Shown here in pieces: positions 22,001-32,749 of a DNA stretch of 64,000 nt. The translations under genes and the position numbers were made by a program. Below the pieces are notes generated by a model. That model saw nothing but the letters and a program-made list of their open reading frames with translations, was not told the DNA's origin and ran no database searches. The stretch's first letter is position 1; each line of letters begins with the position of its first letter. The stretch is from Branchiostoma floridae (lineage: Eukaryota > Chordata > Leptocardii > Amphioxiformes > Branchiostomatidae). Location: positions 5,856,110-5,920,109 of the forward strand of contig NC_049991.1 in the NCBI RefSeq assembly GCF_000003815.2, read 5' to 3'.

Positions 22001-25000
22001 GCTAGAGTAGACTCCTCTTTAGCATGGTCATCTAACATGAAAGAGATGCAGTACCGTCAGAATTTTCTGTAAAGAGTTTACTGACTGGTGGAAAAAAGAA
22101 AATCAGCATCCCGCAGGTCTTACCAACAATGAAATTATTTATGGTCACCTGTCCCACCTTCAAAACAATAAAACATTGAACAGGTGTATCATACAGGCCA
22201 AATATTACAATTCTGCACCGGGATTACTTTAGCAATGCCTACCCCACGTTCCATGCCGTATAGCATAAACTACTAGAGAAGGTTTAAGATAGTATTAGTG
22301 GGTTTCAAAAGTGATGAAAATTTGCCAAATGTTAAAGTTTTAAAAGTTAAGGTTTCGGTGGTAGTCGAGAGATGTAGTCAATTACTAGTCATGAAGGTTG
22401 TACATGTAAATGGTAAATTTCACAACGTCCAGGATTTCGAGAGCCAATTGTGAAGTTTCCGGCGGTCGGTTGCTAGGGTATTCTTTCCCGTTGCTATGCG
22501 AGTTCGACAGAGTATCGGGTTACAAGAGGCCTACAATTTGCTAACCGTAAAATATTTCAAAATAAACAAGATGTTATGACAAGGAAAATGTATTCAAAAT
22601 AAGATTAAATTCGCAATTTTAGCAAGTTTGAATCTTCCCGTTTGAATTGAGATAGTTGTTTTGTTTCGATTTTGCTTGCAAAGACGATTATTTTCTGTTT
22701 CAAGGAAGGCCTTCAATTTGACCATACTCTTGATAAGATTAGCGGCAAGTGCCATGGCAAATTCTCGATTTTTATATTTTTCGTCATCTCAGAGGCAAAT
22801 AAAACTTTCTGTTTTTGGGATTTTTTAATTTTTAATTTTAAGCAAAGTTACAGTCAAAAATATGCGTAAAAATGGCATTTTTCGCACTTAATTACCAATA
22901 ATTCAAAATCTAAGGCATTTTTAAAAAATCCCAAAAACAGAAATCTCGGGAAAACCGTTGCGGTCATTTTGAGCCGTCAATGAGTTATGTTGGACTCTTC
23001 TTGGTGGAGATCTTAAACGATGTTTACACGCATGTCATGCCGCACGGAGAGCGGGAGGGTGTAATTGATACCGGTGTAAACAACACTTATGATATTCAAG
23101 GTCACCAACAAAAACGCCAGTAGCTTCGTTACATATTACAGGTCCCAAACAAAGTGAAAGCATAGATGTACTGTCCAGCAAATTGTGTATATTGGTTAAA
23201 AACTATATTTTTCGCCTGATTCAAGTTAGTTGGGGGGAAAATGCCAGAAAGCACGGTTTAACCTGCAATGACCACAGATGACCTAAATAGAACACGGGTT
23301 CGGTTCGAATTACGTCAGATGGAACATCATGGAAGAGGGTTCGAATTCGGCTAGACATGGGAGATTTTGAGCCCGTATTTTACCACCGTGTTCTATAACA
23401 TGCATTGGCATAATACCGGCCGTAAGACTTATACCGGCCGATAAAAAATAATGGAATTTAAAGAGATCTACACATGCAACAATAGTTATTTCTGAGGTAT
23501 GCACACTTCAGACATCTAGGTGTCCAATACATATTTTACAAAGCATCGATTACAATGCATTCGAAGACGACAAGGCCAAAAGTTTTCAGTATCTTTTTCG
23601 GGACAGGCAGCTCGTCGTGGGACGAACACACCGTCACATTCATTGCCAGATTTGTAGATCATAATTACACATGCTCACGGCACAAGACGAACATGATTCA
23701 ACAAAAATCTTGAATTTCTGTTGGTGACCTACAACTCATGTAAAAGTGTGAAGAAGCGTTGCATAATAGCCCGGATCTACGACTGAAAGGGAAAAATTGA
23801 ACGTACGCAGCCATTTTACGCTAGCAGTAAAGTGTTACATCACAGCGGTTGTGACGGTTAGAAGTTAAATGAAAATTCTTGATAGTATACGTCCGTTTTC
23901 TCATGACATTTTGTATGCTCATGCAGGTTTATGTTTTATGCATTTACTAACATAAAAGGAAGGAACATGGAGGATGTATAAAGGTACATATCGACAGTGA
24001 ATTGTGCCGTGTTTCTTCCGGCCGGTATTTTGTACCCTCTCCCAACCACGCGCCCGTTCGCCGTGTAATTAAGAGGCGAGTTACAATTACAATATTACAC
24101 TTTTAGCAGGACAAGAGTGGCAGAAAGGTTACACAGAAGAAGTGGCAAGGGTAACCTATAACAGCAACATGTAAGTGGAGAAAATGATGCGTTGACAATT
24201 TGTCAAATCAGTATGGCTAGAGAAATCGTCGTAAACGTGCCGGTATTATGATAATAGATGTTAGTCATGTATCTGTTGTAGTCGGAGATGTAGTCGAGAA
24301 GCTATACATGTAAATGTCACAATGTGTGTAAATATTATCATTTTTCAATAAAATTTTTTTAAATTAATAAAAAAATACAAAAAATCTAATATGAAAGAGA
24401 TAAGGGAAGGTTCGGCTTTCTGTGCTCCTGTATCTATACAAGTACCAATATCAGTGTGGGTCTGTCAAATATTCCGCGTTGCAGACAGTAGCTGGAGGAT
24501 GTCAAGTTACAATGAAATGTTCTTTGGCAAAAATGTTACAATATTCCATACAATATTCCATAAGAGAACACTGTAGTTTGACCTTGAGTGATAAAGAGGC
24601 ACACGTAATATAATACAAAGCACAGAACACTTGAAGGGATTTGCATAATGTAGACATTTATCGGTTTCAATCCTGTTTAGACTGGTGGAGGGGGGCTTTT
24701 GAGCCCGCGGCAACGTTTATGTCGCATAAAGCCAGAACGGCTTTCGCTAGAGCACCAAATTTGGTAATTTTTGCTAAAATTCAGCTTGCAACAATGGTTC
24801 CATGCAATACAGTCAACTTGATGACGTATTAATCAGGTCATATTACATCATGACAGCGTCAAATTTGTTTGAAAATATTCAGATAATATGTCTACATCAT
24901 CTGCAGATTTGGTTGCCCTATATAAGTCGTTTAAGAGTTACAGGAGTAAGCAGGGGTAGGCCTCAAAAGCCCCCCTCCCCCCTCCAGTCCCAGGTTGACA

Positions 25001-27742
25001 AAAAAGCCCGGTCTAAATAGGGTTCAAAATAATGTAGGGCGTTATAAATCTTTAATATGGATTCACTTGAGTTGTTGAAAGTTCAAAGAACAAGTTGCAT
25101 GCTTGTGTAATTTACCTGCGTTACAATGTTTAGAAGATGTCACAATCTTCACAATCTGCCTTTTGTTCTCCAGCATCATGAATTTCGTGGTGACAGCGCG
25201 GAATGTCTTCTCATGTCCTTTCAATCCCATGTACTATAGGAAGACCACGGGAAGATGTTGAGCAACGTGCACTTATATATATGATGATCTAAACAGGTGA
25301 TGTTTCAAATAAACTATAGCAATGATAGGGGTGGTGACAAAATGGGCAAAAACGAAAATTTAGAAATACACCCCCTTCAGGGGTTGTCTAATAGATCATC
25401 ATTAGCATACAATTTGCATGAAACAAGATTTTTTTCTGAGAATCAGCTTCACTTTTGGCATCCAATAACTTCTCTTGATTCTGTTTGATAAGCGTTTCCT
25501 AAATTGCCTTACTTAAATTTTAACTTGCATTCCATCATTCCTATAAGATTATCACTATAACCATCACTATAAGTGCAATTTAATGAGGGAAAGTAAAATT
25601 ATGTGAAGAAAAATTCACATACTTTACATATATCTAATAACATAATAACGGATCACATGCAGGGCCCATATTGATGACTATATATATATATCAAACGAAA
25701 GAAGAAAACATAAAAGCTTTAAACATGTCAGTTATGATACGTTATACGAACGAGGATCGTAGTTTGTGAAATGTATCAATCGAATCATAGTCCTAAACGT
25801 TCTTGCACATAGTAGGTTTGTTCGATAATAGCTTTACAAAATTCAGTATGAATCATATTTTCATTTTGTAACCCTTCCATCGAAATACCCCGGGATATCG
25901 TATGGCAGAGGGGTGGGTACCAGATTGTTAGATCCAGATCTGGTTCAGGTCCAAAGGGTCAGGTCCAGGTCCGGAAAACTTGTGGACGATACTCAAAACA
26001 ATGGTCCATTTTGCAAGTAAGAAATCGGTTTAGTGAAGTATTTGACTCCCACTGGCGTTCTACAACCCTGCAAGCCTTCTAACTGCCTCTGTACGATTGA
26101 CTATACAACTTTGTAGTAATGACTTTACACACTACTCTACTTCGTTCTTCTTAATTTCTTCAATCTGTAAGCCCCAAAAGGTGTGAATTCCTGATCATGT
26201 AATTTGTTTATTTTCTAATTGGTCCGACATCCGGTCCACCGATTTTTTTTCAGGTACGTTTTTCTGGACGGTTCCATTAAGAAAAACGGGTTTTGTACCG
26301 GTACACTGTACCGGTACCCGCCCTTATTCAGTAAACTCACGCAGTTCGAGGCCATGAACCAGTTTGCCTTGTTCTTGTAAGGAACGTACTTCCTCAGGAG
26401 GTTATTGTTGACCTTCCAGATCGGACGACTCGGCTACATCATAACAGGCAAAAGTCAATCCTAAAAACTATGAGATACACTAGGCTGCCTAATCATTTTC
26501 ACACATATTATGAGATTCGACCGTATTTAATGAAAGACGCAAATTTACTTATGATATGCGGAAACGTGCGGAATATGAAAAACGCAATAATCACTGTGGT
26601 AATACGCACGAAGCTCATGTGATGCGCACGAAGCTTATGTAATACGCACGAACATTATACAAACAAGCTGGCGTCGCTACGCTGGCAGAAGGCATGTTTT
26701 TGTAGTTTATAGTTGACCATACAAAAGTCGCTGTACTTTTTTTGTGGTGTAAATAAAGATTTTCTTTCTGTGTTTGTGCGTTTCTACTAGTCGCCATGCG
26801 GCGAAGATCGAGGCCGATATCTTGAATATCCCGCTCCGTCTGGTACGTAACCCCGGCAGCGGTTGGCCGATGTCATGTGATAAGGTTCGTGCGTATAAAG
26901 ATCCGTGCGTTTTTCATGGAATTCGTACGAATCTCATACTTAGAAATAAGTGCAAATGCTTATGGTACAACTTATATCAGTGACAAGACATGTTGAAGTT
27001 CACACAATACACGAGAAGAGCTAGTAACAAAAAAACAGAGTAAACAAGAAAAAACAACTCATTTTTATGTTTAAATGATAAATGGTTGATACGAGATAGC
27101 ACTTCTAATGTTAATTTGATTTTATCCCCAGTTTATTCTATTGATCGTTATTACTCTTAACATAAGTCAAGTAAGTCAATCGTCATTGTATCTACTTTCA
27201 AACATTATCAACATGCATACATATAGGCTTAAGTGAATTCTGCTCCATAATTATTTAAGAAATAGTTAAACACCATCTTTTGATTTCTCGATATGCAGAA
27301 TGTATTTGAATACCAATTGTGAAATATTATTTTTCATCGTTAAGAAAGCTGAAAAAGTGCCCTACTTCATCTGGAACATTTGCTTCCACCAGAAAGTCTT
27401 CCTAAGTGTAAAAAAAACTGCGTTTTCATGGTCATTCGTTTATCATTTTCATATGTAACGATAGAAGCTATGCAACGGTTTACATTTGAACGAAGAAATA
27501 ACATTCAGCCCATTCTTAGATAAGTGTCTGTTGGCGAATAATATGGCTGTTTTAATATGAACAAAAAGTGTTCCGATAAATGCTCAATAAATATTACCAG
27601 ACTCAATTTTAGCATTCGAAATCCGTGAGAGAAAAAAAGTTGAAAAATGTACCAGGAAATAAGCATTGTCGTTTTCTAAACCATCGTCACTGTCGTTGCC
27701 CGTGTCTTGAGACATGGTGTTTTGTCCGCTGAGATTCGCCAT
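18721..27742 (-). CDS. Unrecognised gene with a duplicated 70-residue two-exon module
   Basis: Exons read on the minus strand are 27742-27653 (start), 27401-27366, 26433-26341, 25233-25116, 22031-about 21978, 20155-20063, 19539-19389 and 19055-18721 (stop). All have GT-AG borders and compatible phases (0, 0, 0, 1, 0, 0, 1), giving roughly 320 residues. The N-terminus is polar and acidic (SQDTGNDSDDGLENDN). Module copy 1 spans 26433-25116 and copy 2 spans 20155-19389. They share PIW, L.KYVPYKNK..W..ASNC, an opening Y.G and a later IVK.V, and the same intron position. The C-terminal exon is acidic and ends in a probable helix. No signal peptide or membrane segment is seen. I do not recognise the family. 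Alternatively these are two adjacent paralogous genes, the first ending at TAA 21901. The middle junction decides this and is the weakest link. Confidence 0.6.
19389..19539 (-). CDS. Module copy 2, second exon
   Basis: The exon is 151 nt, phase 0 in after CGTACAG and phase 1 out at GTAACG. It begins YLGWAGDK and contains KCKFVRRENYKTIVKVV, then a Ser/Thr/Asn-rich linker ending TEQQE. It aligns with the exon at 25116-25233 (YMGLKGHEK... KFMMLENKRQIVKIV). Confidence 0.78.
20063..20155 (-). CDS. Module copy 2, first exon
   Basis: The exon is 93 nt, phase 0 on both sides, between CCTGTAG-like and GTAAGT sites. It encodes 31 residues: ENQPIW, then KKYVPYKNKRRWYIASNC. Length, phase and core are the same as the exon at 26341-26433. 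Confidence 0.8.
20634..20890 (+). mobile_element. tRNA-derived SINE
   Basis: The head has Pol III box A-like (GTGGCGCAGCGGC) and box B-like (GGTTCAAATCC) motifs about 35 bases apart. It is followed by a family body, CTTGTGCCCTTGGGAAAGGC and TTTACAC..CTTTCCTCAC. The same body occurs at 40560-40640. This is a retroposon head, not a functional tRNA gene, because no acceptor stem closes. Confidence 0.75.
21180..21900. other. Intronic or intergenic stretch with a dispersed repeat end
   Basis: 21250-21300 (CCTGAAAAAAAACAGTGGAC, CGGATGTTGGACCG) is the reverse complement of the block near 26216-26270 and resembles 49330-49400, so a dispersed repeat end lies here. The remainder shows nothing recognisable. 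Confidence 0.5.
21901..22031 (-). CDS. Middle exon of the duplicated-module gene (3' limit uncertain)
   Basis: A CATGTTAG acceptor, phase 1, matches the donor at 25116. The frame reads DHAKEESTLAPADITTR and on through EEKERPHDTNT to a TAA at 21901-21903. An internal donor (AGA then GTAAAT, exon end about 21978) keeps phase 0 and would join the exon at 20155. Reading to the TAA would instead terminate a separate upstream gene here. Both readings are open. Confidence 0.5.
22806..22943. repeat. 23-bp inverted repeat pair
   Basis: 22806-22828 (TTTCTGTTTTTGGGATTT...) and 22921-22943 are perfect reverse complements separated by about 92 bases. This could be the ends of a small AT-rich element or simply a hairpin. 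Confidence 0.75.
23040..23400. repeat. Dispersed repeat, copy 1 (copy 2 at 52395-52760)
   Basis: The two segments share GGGAGGGTGTAATTGATACC, GTGTAAACAACACTTAT, ATATTACAGGTCC, GATGTACTGTCCAG and the GAACACG.GTTCGGTTCGAA block in the same order. The copies are diverged and show no open frame. Confidence 0.85.
24110..24170 (+). CDS. Isolated candidate exon, plus strand
   Basis: TTTTAGCAG precedes an open 61-nt stretch ending at GTAAGTGG. In the phase-1 frame it reads QEWQKGYTEEVARVTYNSN. The residue composition looks coding and both splice sites are good. However, no neighbouring exon was found on this strand, and it lies inside an intron of the minus-strand gene. It could be chance. Confidence 0.25.
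24671..25022. mobile_element. TTAA-type inverted-repeat element, short copy
   Basis: The left end (TCCTGTTTAGACTGG, G-tract, CTTTTGAGCCCGCG) and right end (GGCCTCAAAAGCCCC, C-tract, CCCGGTCTAAATAGGG) match the family at 42723-43670. The flanks are TCAA and TTCA, one change each from TTAA. The element is 352 bp, far shorter than the 948-bp relative, so it is internally deleted. Confidence 0.8.
25116..25233 (-). CDS. Module copy 1, second exon
   Basis: The exon is 118 nt, phase 0 in after TACTATAG-like sequence and phase 1 out at GTAAAT. It reads YMGLKGHEKTFRAVTTKFMM then LENKRQIVKIVTSS. It aligns with 19389-19539 at Y.G, the KF pair and IVK.V. Confidence 0.75.
25912..26330. repeat. Dispersed repeat, copy 1 (copy 2 at 49001-49420)
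   Basis: Both copies contain a run of CAGGTCCAG words, then ACTCAAAACA.TG, ATTTGACTCCCACTGGC or its equivalent, a CTACTT..TTCTT block and a TTTTTTTCAGGT end. No reading frame is seen. Copy 1 ends in alternating CGGTAC words. Confidence 0.7.
26341..26433 (-). CDS. Module copy 1, first exon
   Basis: The exon is 93 nt, phase 0 on both sides, between GATGTAG and GTGAGT. It encodes PSRPIWKVNNNLLRKYVPY then KNKANWFMASNC. It is the counterpart of 20063-20155. Confidence 0.8.
27366..27401 (-). CDS. Second exon of the duplicated-module gene
   Basis: A small 36-nt exon encoding EDFLVEANVPDE, phase 0 on both sides, between ACACTTAG and GTAGGG. If the donor is skipped the frame runs 12 more codons to a TAA, which would give a very short protein. 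Confidence 0.5.
27653..27742 (-). CDS. Start exon of the duplicated-module gene
   Basis: CTGCCATGG provides a strong start context. Thirty codons follow (MANLSGQNTMSQ, then acidic DSDDGLENDN, ending AYFL) to a CTG-GTACAT donor, phase 0. There is no signal peptide, so the product is probably intracellular. Confidence 0.65.
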
Positions 27743-27779
27743 GGCAGAGGTGAGTCTAGGTTAATCTGAAAGAATAATC

Positions 27780-27988
27780 ATTGACAGTTTATTTGCAAGT
27801 TCTTTCCCATATGGCAAATTGCAACATGAACATACAGAATGTCCGAATAAAGTTTCTGTTGTGTTGGAACAAAGTTTAAACCTTATCACTATGGTATTTA
27901 CCAACACAGATGATCTTTTATTCGTACATTCTGTATGTTCCATGTTGCAATTAGATCTAGGGCAAGAACTTGCAAATAAAATGTCAAT
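27780..27988. mobile_element. Foldback element at the 5' side of the duplicated-module gene
   Basis: The left arm (ATTGACAGTTTATTTGCAAG, then ACATACAGAATGTCCGAATA) and the right arm pair over most of 209 bp. The element starts 38 bases upstream of the start codon. No clear target duplication is visible. Confidence 0.75.
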
Positions 27989-28270
27989 ACCCAAACTTTT
28001 TCACTAACATACAGAATGTAAGGTAAACATATAGAAAGTAAAACACGTTGGTATAGATAACAATGGTGGCAAGGGAAACCAAGTCACGATGTACATTTTA
28101 TAGTCTAAGATAAGCTTAGATGTGAGTGTAAGTACATTATAGTGGTGCAGCACTGTTTCATTTGGTCTGGCTTGATTTTGTTCACCCTTCTTGAAAACAG
28201 CAAAAATGTTCATGGCATTCTTCCTAGATTCTTCCTAGGTTGCCACATGTGCTGAAATGGTGGCAAGACT

Positions 28271-28470
28271 CCTGAGGGTTAATATGGCGTGACCACCCCC
28301 ACCAGCTAGCTGTCAGGGGTTGGGGCACTGGCTTGCCATGCACCTGAGGGTTAATATGGCGTGAGCACCCCCACTAGCTAGCTGTCAGGGGTTGGGGCAC
28401 TGGCTTGCCATGCACCTGAGGGTTAATATGGCGTGACCACCCCCACCAGCTAGCTGTCAGGGGCGGGGCA
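28271..28470. repeat. 72-bp tandem repeat, about 2.7 copies
   Basis: CCTGAGGGTTAATATGGCGT starts at 28271, 28343 and 28415. Each unit carries CACCCCCAC.AGCTAGCTGTC and GGGGCACTGGC. The copies are almost identical, so the amplification is recent. Confidence 0.95.
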
Positions 28471-28891
28471 CAGGCACTCAACTTTTATGTTTAAGACTGA
28501 TATGTTCACCTAGTGGAAACTTTTCTACTGCACGGTATAGTGAGATAAATGGATGTACATGTAAATTGTAAATATACTTTAAAAAATAAGACTAAGTTTC
28601 ATTCACTTGATGAACAGTAAGTAGATACATGTACTGTATCTTGGCGATATTGTAGCACACTTTGTTTTTACGCTTCACAGTCATTTTTGATCAAAGGCAT
28701 AATAGAGAGGGGCATTTCTCATCTTTGCAGTCAGATATGTTAGTCCGCAATATTTCTCTAATCAGAGCGTACCTATATCTCTGAAGGTGACATTTTTGTA
28801 AAACTGTTCAATACAGTACATCCTAGTAGGCGACCTGTTGACCTACATCTAAAGACACCAGCTGTGGCGCACATGTATGTACCAACCCTAT

Positions 28892-29291
28892 ACACCTTTC
28901 TCACGCGGCGGCCATGATAGATCGAAGAAGAGGTCAATGAGGCATACAGATAAAACTTATTTCTAAAATCAGGTCCCATTTAGTTTTCCCCCAAACCACA
29001 CAAATTTTCATGATATAAGATAGAATAATAAATATTACAATAAGTGTTATGCACCGAAAGATGTGGCAATTTAGAGTGGTGTAGACTGACCCAACAGTCC
29101 CTTAAGAGATGCAAAATAAAAACTAATAATAATAATGCAAATTTCTAACGAATTTGCAGCCATTAACTTATTGGTCGATTTCCTAATTGGTAGGCTATCA
29201 TTGGTCGAACTGCTAATTATGATGGACAGCCTTTTGTTTGCCACATTGAACTCGTTTTAGATCCATCATGGCCGCCGCGTGAGAAAGGTGT
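28892..29291. mobile_element. Inverted-repeat element, copy 1 (400 bp)
   Basis: The ends read ACACCTTTCTCACGCGGC / GCCATGATAGATC and, at the right, the reverse complement GCCGCGTGAGAAAGGTGT. The flanks are CCTAT on the left and ATAGG on the right. There is no coding capacity. A second copy lies at 59511-59897. Confidence 0.9.
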
Positions 29292-31577
29292 ATAGGCTTC
29301 TGCTGTCTATTGCAGTTTATTAAGTTTCCCTAAGTAATTATATTAAATAGATAGTGATTTACATAATTTGCATCTCATTATGTTGATAATCACAAAAAGT
29401 ACCTACCTACCAAAAACAAAAAAAATATCCATCAATCCCCTCAGGAGTTATCCATCTAAAAAGTTACGAACTATAAGACCCACTGCAGTTCCAAACAAGC
29501 TGCTAGGGGGCCCAAAATTACACCATTTACTCCTAGTCCCAACAGCTATATCCACCACTTAAAAATCATGAACCTGGCACTATTGGAAAATTTAGGCGCA
29601 AACTTTGATGCTCACTTGCAGTACCAAAACAAGTCGCCATGAGGCCCATTTTCGAACTTGACCTTCCTTTCTGTGTCCCCTACCTATTAACCAAATATCA
29701 TTAGCATCCATCAAGAGCATCTCGAGTTATCTTTATCTTGCATACAGACAAACGCGCTTACATACAAAGCCAGCGACAGCACCATAGGTAAAAGGTAGCT
29801 AAACCATTCTCGCACATGACAATCCTTTCCACAACCGCTACACACCTGCCAAATATCGTGGAAATCGCCCAGCTGCATTTTGACTTATGCTTCCCGAAAA
29901 AAAAAACACAAAAAATACCAAGCTCGCTAATGTACCGTAGGAAAACGCCAGGTAACCCACTTTCGAACTAGGCATGACTTTTAACAACCGCTACACACCT
30001 GCAAAAAATCAAAAGTTCCATCCACAATTTCTCGAGTTATATCCTGTTGACCTACATACAGACCCAAGTCGGCAAAAACATAATCTTCTTGGCGAAGCTA
30101 ATTACGTTCTACTAAAAGAAGGCTTGTCCTTAGGCCTATCCCTAAAACACCCGATTGGGGTACAATTGACCCCAGGCGTAAATTTTGAAGTACCATTTGA
30201 ATTCTTTTATTTGAAAAAAATTCCTTCTGTGACTTCGTCAGTCAAATATCTGCTACTTATACGCTTTTACGAAAATTTGCACAATAATGTGGAAACTATA
30301 AAGAAAGTCTGTGTTCAGTCCGTCTGGGGTCCAAACGGACACTAGCAAAAAAGGTGCAGTTTTTTTAACAAACTTTTGAGACTAATTCCATTACTACTTA
30401 TCGTACTGCCAGCAAATCTTTAGAGGATAATAAACTTGTAAAACTACATTCTCATAAAAACTTCTGTGTCATCACCATATGATATGACGACATACGACAT
30501 CATTTAGCTAAAAAGGTGGTTATCTTGGATAATGACTAATAACGTCATGAAATTAGCATAAAATGCAAATTTTGAATCATGAAAATAAGATTGAATTTAA
30601 TAGAATTCAATTGTTGTAAGAAAACAAGTGTAGTTTACTATCAACCTCCACTTATAGGTCAAACAACACAAACTGGCAATGATCTATCGATTTTGATAAA
30701 TCTTCAATCACCCCTTAGCCACTCTAGCTTCCTCTACGAACATTCACTAGAAACAGTTTCTCGGGGAGCATAAAACATTTACTCAAGTAAAACATCGATA
30801 TCCCAAGACCTGACAGTCAAAGTTGAAGATTGACACTTTTGATATGAACTTTTAAACTGCAGTTTTGAACTAGAGTTCTAGGACCCCATACCTTCTTCCC
30901 TTTCTCAGTTTACAATTCCACGTTGCAATAGCCCTATAATGGAACAGAGCGGGTTCAAAAAATGTCCTCATTAATTTTGCAAATCAGATTCCGATTGGCA
31001 TAACTATTATCTAATTGTATGAAGCTACTTTTATACCAACAATCATGGAGATGGTCAGAGATCACGCTTACAACGTGCACAAGTTCACTTGGCGAGTAAT
31101 ACACAAAATCAGATTTTCGTCGTTCTTGGTCTTTATATTATATAACAGAGGTACTATTTGCTCTCACAGTGTGTTCCAATCACTATAAGTCCTATTGGAT
31201 TGGAATTTTTCCATCATTTTGCCAAAATTTGTTGGACTTACCAGGGCCCACGAAGAGGGAAAGGCAGTCGCAACTTGTGGGGCATCAACAGCAGAAAACG
31301 CAAGGCTGTGAGTGCGCGTATGTCAAATACGCTTGTTTTTTTCTCATTTACGGTTTATCAGGTTTAGTACAAGTGTATTTTGTTTATAATATGCCGAAAT
31401 GATGAGTTAACTGAACAATTGTGCGATTCAGACGTAGCAATTACAAATTGTACCGTTATTTGACACGTGAAGTAAACCTTATCTGTTGGCTAATTCTCTG
31501 GTAGTCTATAACGTTAACTAGCTCACCGAGGGTAGTGTTAAAAAATATTGTTGTACAGTAAATTTCCTGAAGTCCAT
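29292..31577. other. Gene-free stretch
   Basis: No supported exon. Short repeats such as CAACCGCTACACACCTGC (near 29835 and 29988) suggest an old internally repeated retroposon. Apparent open frames here are unremarkable in composition. Confidence 0.45.
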
Positions 31578-31586
31578 AGTCCTAAT

Positions 31587-31690
31587 TAATCTCCAAGCAT
31601 ATTCCTCCGTGGCAAGACAGTAACATAAGCTGGGGAAGGACTTTTAGCTTATGTTACTGTCTTGCCACAGAGGAATATGCTTGGAGATTA
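31587..31690. mobile_element. 104-bp foldback element with 9-bp target duplication
   Basis: Arms 31587-31631 and 31646-31690 are 45 bp each, reverse complementary with one mismatch, around a 14-base loop. AGTCCTAAT flanks both sides exactly (31578-31586 and 31691-31699). The whole element is little more than its inverted repeat. Confidence 0.95.
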
Positions 31691-32009
31691 AGTCCTAATG
31701 ACCCAATTAGGAACAACGTTTCACATGTCGCTGCTCTTAGCCGTTGTCACAATAGCATTACTGCCAAAAGTCAGCTGCGCACGACAATATCAGTATCCTT
31801 AAGAACGACTGGTCTGGGTACATGGCAACTAGTATCAGACCATCGAATACCTTTTGGGATGTATGGAACGCATTGTAAATTGTACAGTACGGACCGACTA
31901 CTCTCTCTTCGCGGCCAGAGGCTGAACTGCAAGGAGCTAATAATAAATGGGGCTAAGTCGCGAGGGTCTGAAATGGCAGCCTGTATAAAGCGCCTCTCTG
32001 TCAGTCAGT

Positions 32010-32240
32010 CTATATAGACTATGACACTTTTCTAGTACGCAAAAAGAACCTAATAAAGCACCTTATGACCTCAATACAACAGTAATTGCCCCAGGTACGA
32101 CGAGGGACTGTAGGTTTTGAACCACTCACACCGCACCATCGTACGTGTGATGGGTTCTTTAACATGCCTGGGGTATGGATTCGAACTTGAGACCTCTCAG
32201 TCACGAGGCAAACACGCTGCGATAGCAACATCCAGCTGAA
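32010..32240 (-). mobile_element. tRNA-derived SINE, minus orientation
   Basis: On the minus strand a box B-like AAGTTCGAATCC lies in the head. It is followed by GGCATGTTAAAGAACCCATC, which resembles the 53550 region (GCACGTTAAAGAACCCACC). The head and body order is typical of deuterostome SINEs. Confidence 0.6.
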
Positions 32241-32749
32241 ACGCTGTCAAAGGCAAGCAAGTCCGTTACCGAGGAAGTCTGGGTACCGCAGACTCATGCT
32301 CACTTTTCACCACACTTGCCCTTCTGGCAGGCGTCAAACAGACTAACTCAGGCCCTAAATATCCTGGACCTAGTGAAAGGGCTACATGTGGGACATGTGA
32401 ACAATAACAGTCTTCGGAAAAAAGATCAAGAAATATATTGTTAGATGTCAACAAATTACAGATTCAGCCATCCTAGAAACTCAAAAAGACAGTATTGTGC
32501 TGCATGGGGCATTAAACGTTGGAGAATACCCTGTATAAAGAAAATACCGAAACAACAGAGGAGTCGGGGTGGCCATGTATATATGCATATACAACATTCC
32601 ACACAAAAGACTTTCTGACTTAGAAAGAAACGAAATACTAGAAAGGCCGACATTTGCTTGAGAGCAACTACAGTATATTTCAGCCGTCTCCCTCCCCTTG
32701 CAACAATAGACTGTTCCAAAATCACCCATGTGATAAAATGGAACACTTA

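Noticed and set aside
22122-22146. 25-nt exon candidate on the minus strand between module exons
   Set aside because: GT-AG borders exist, but in the required phase it gives a stop after three codons.
28271-28470. CRISPR-like array
   Set aside because: The 72-bp units are contiguous without unique spacers, and the setting is an animal genome.
29974-30345. 123-codon plus-strand frame
   Set aside because: No domain, no splice sites, overlaps a short repeated phrase shared with the preceding 200 bp.
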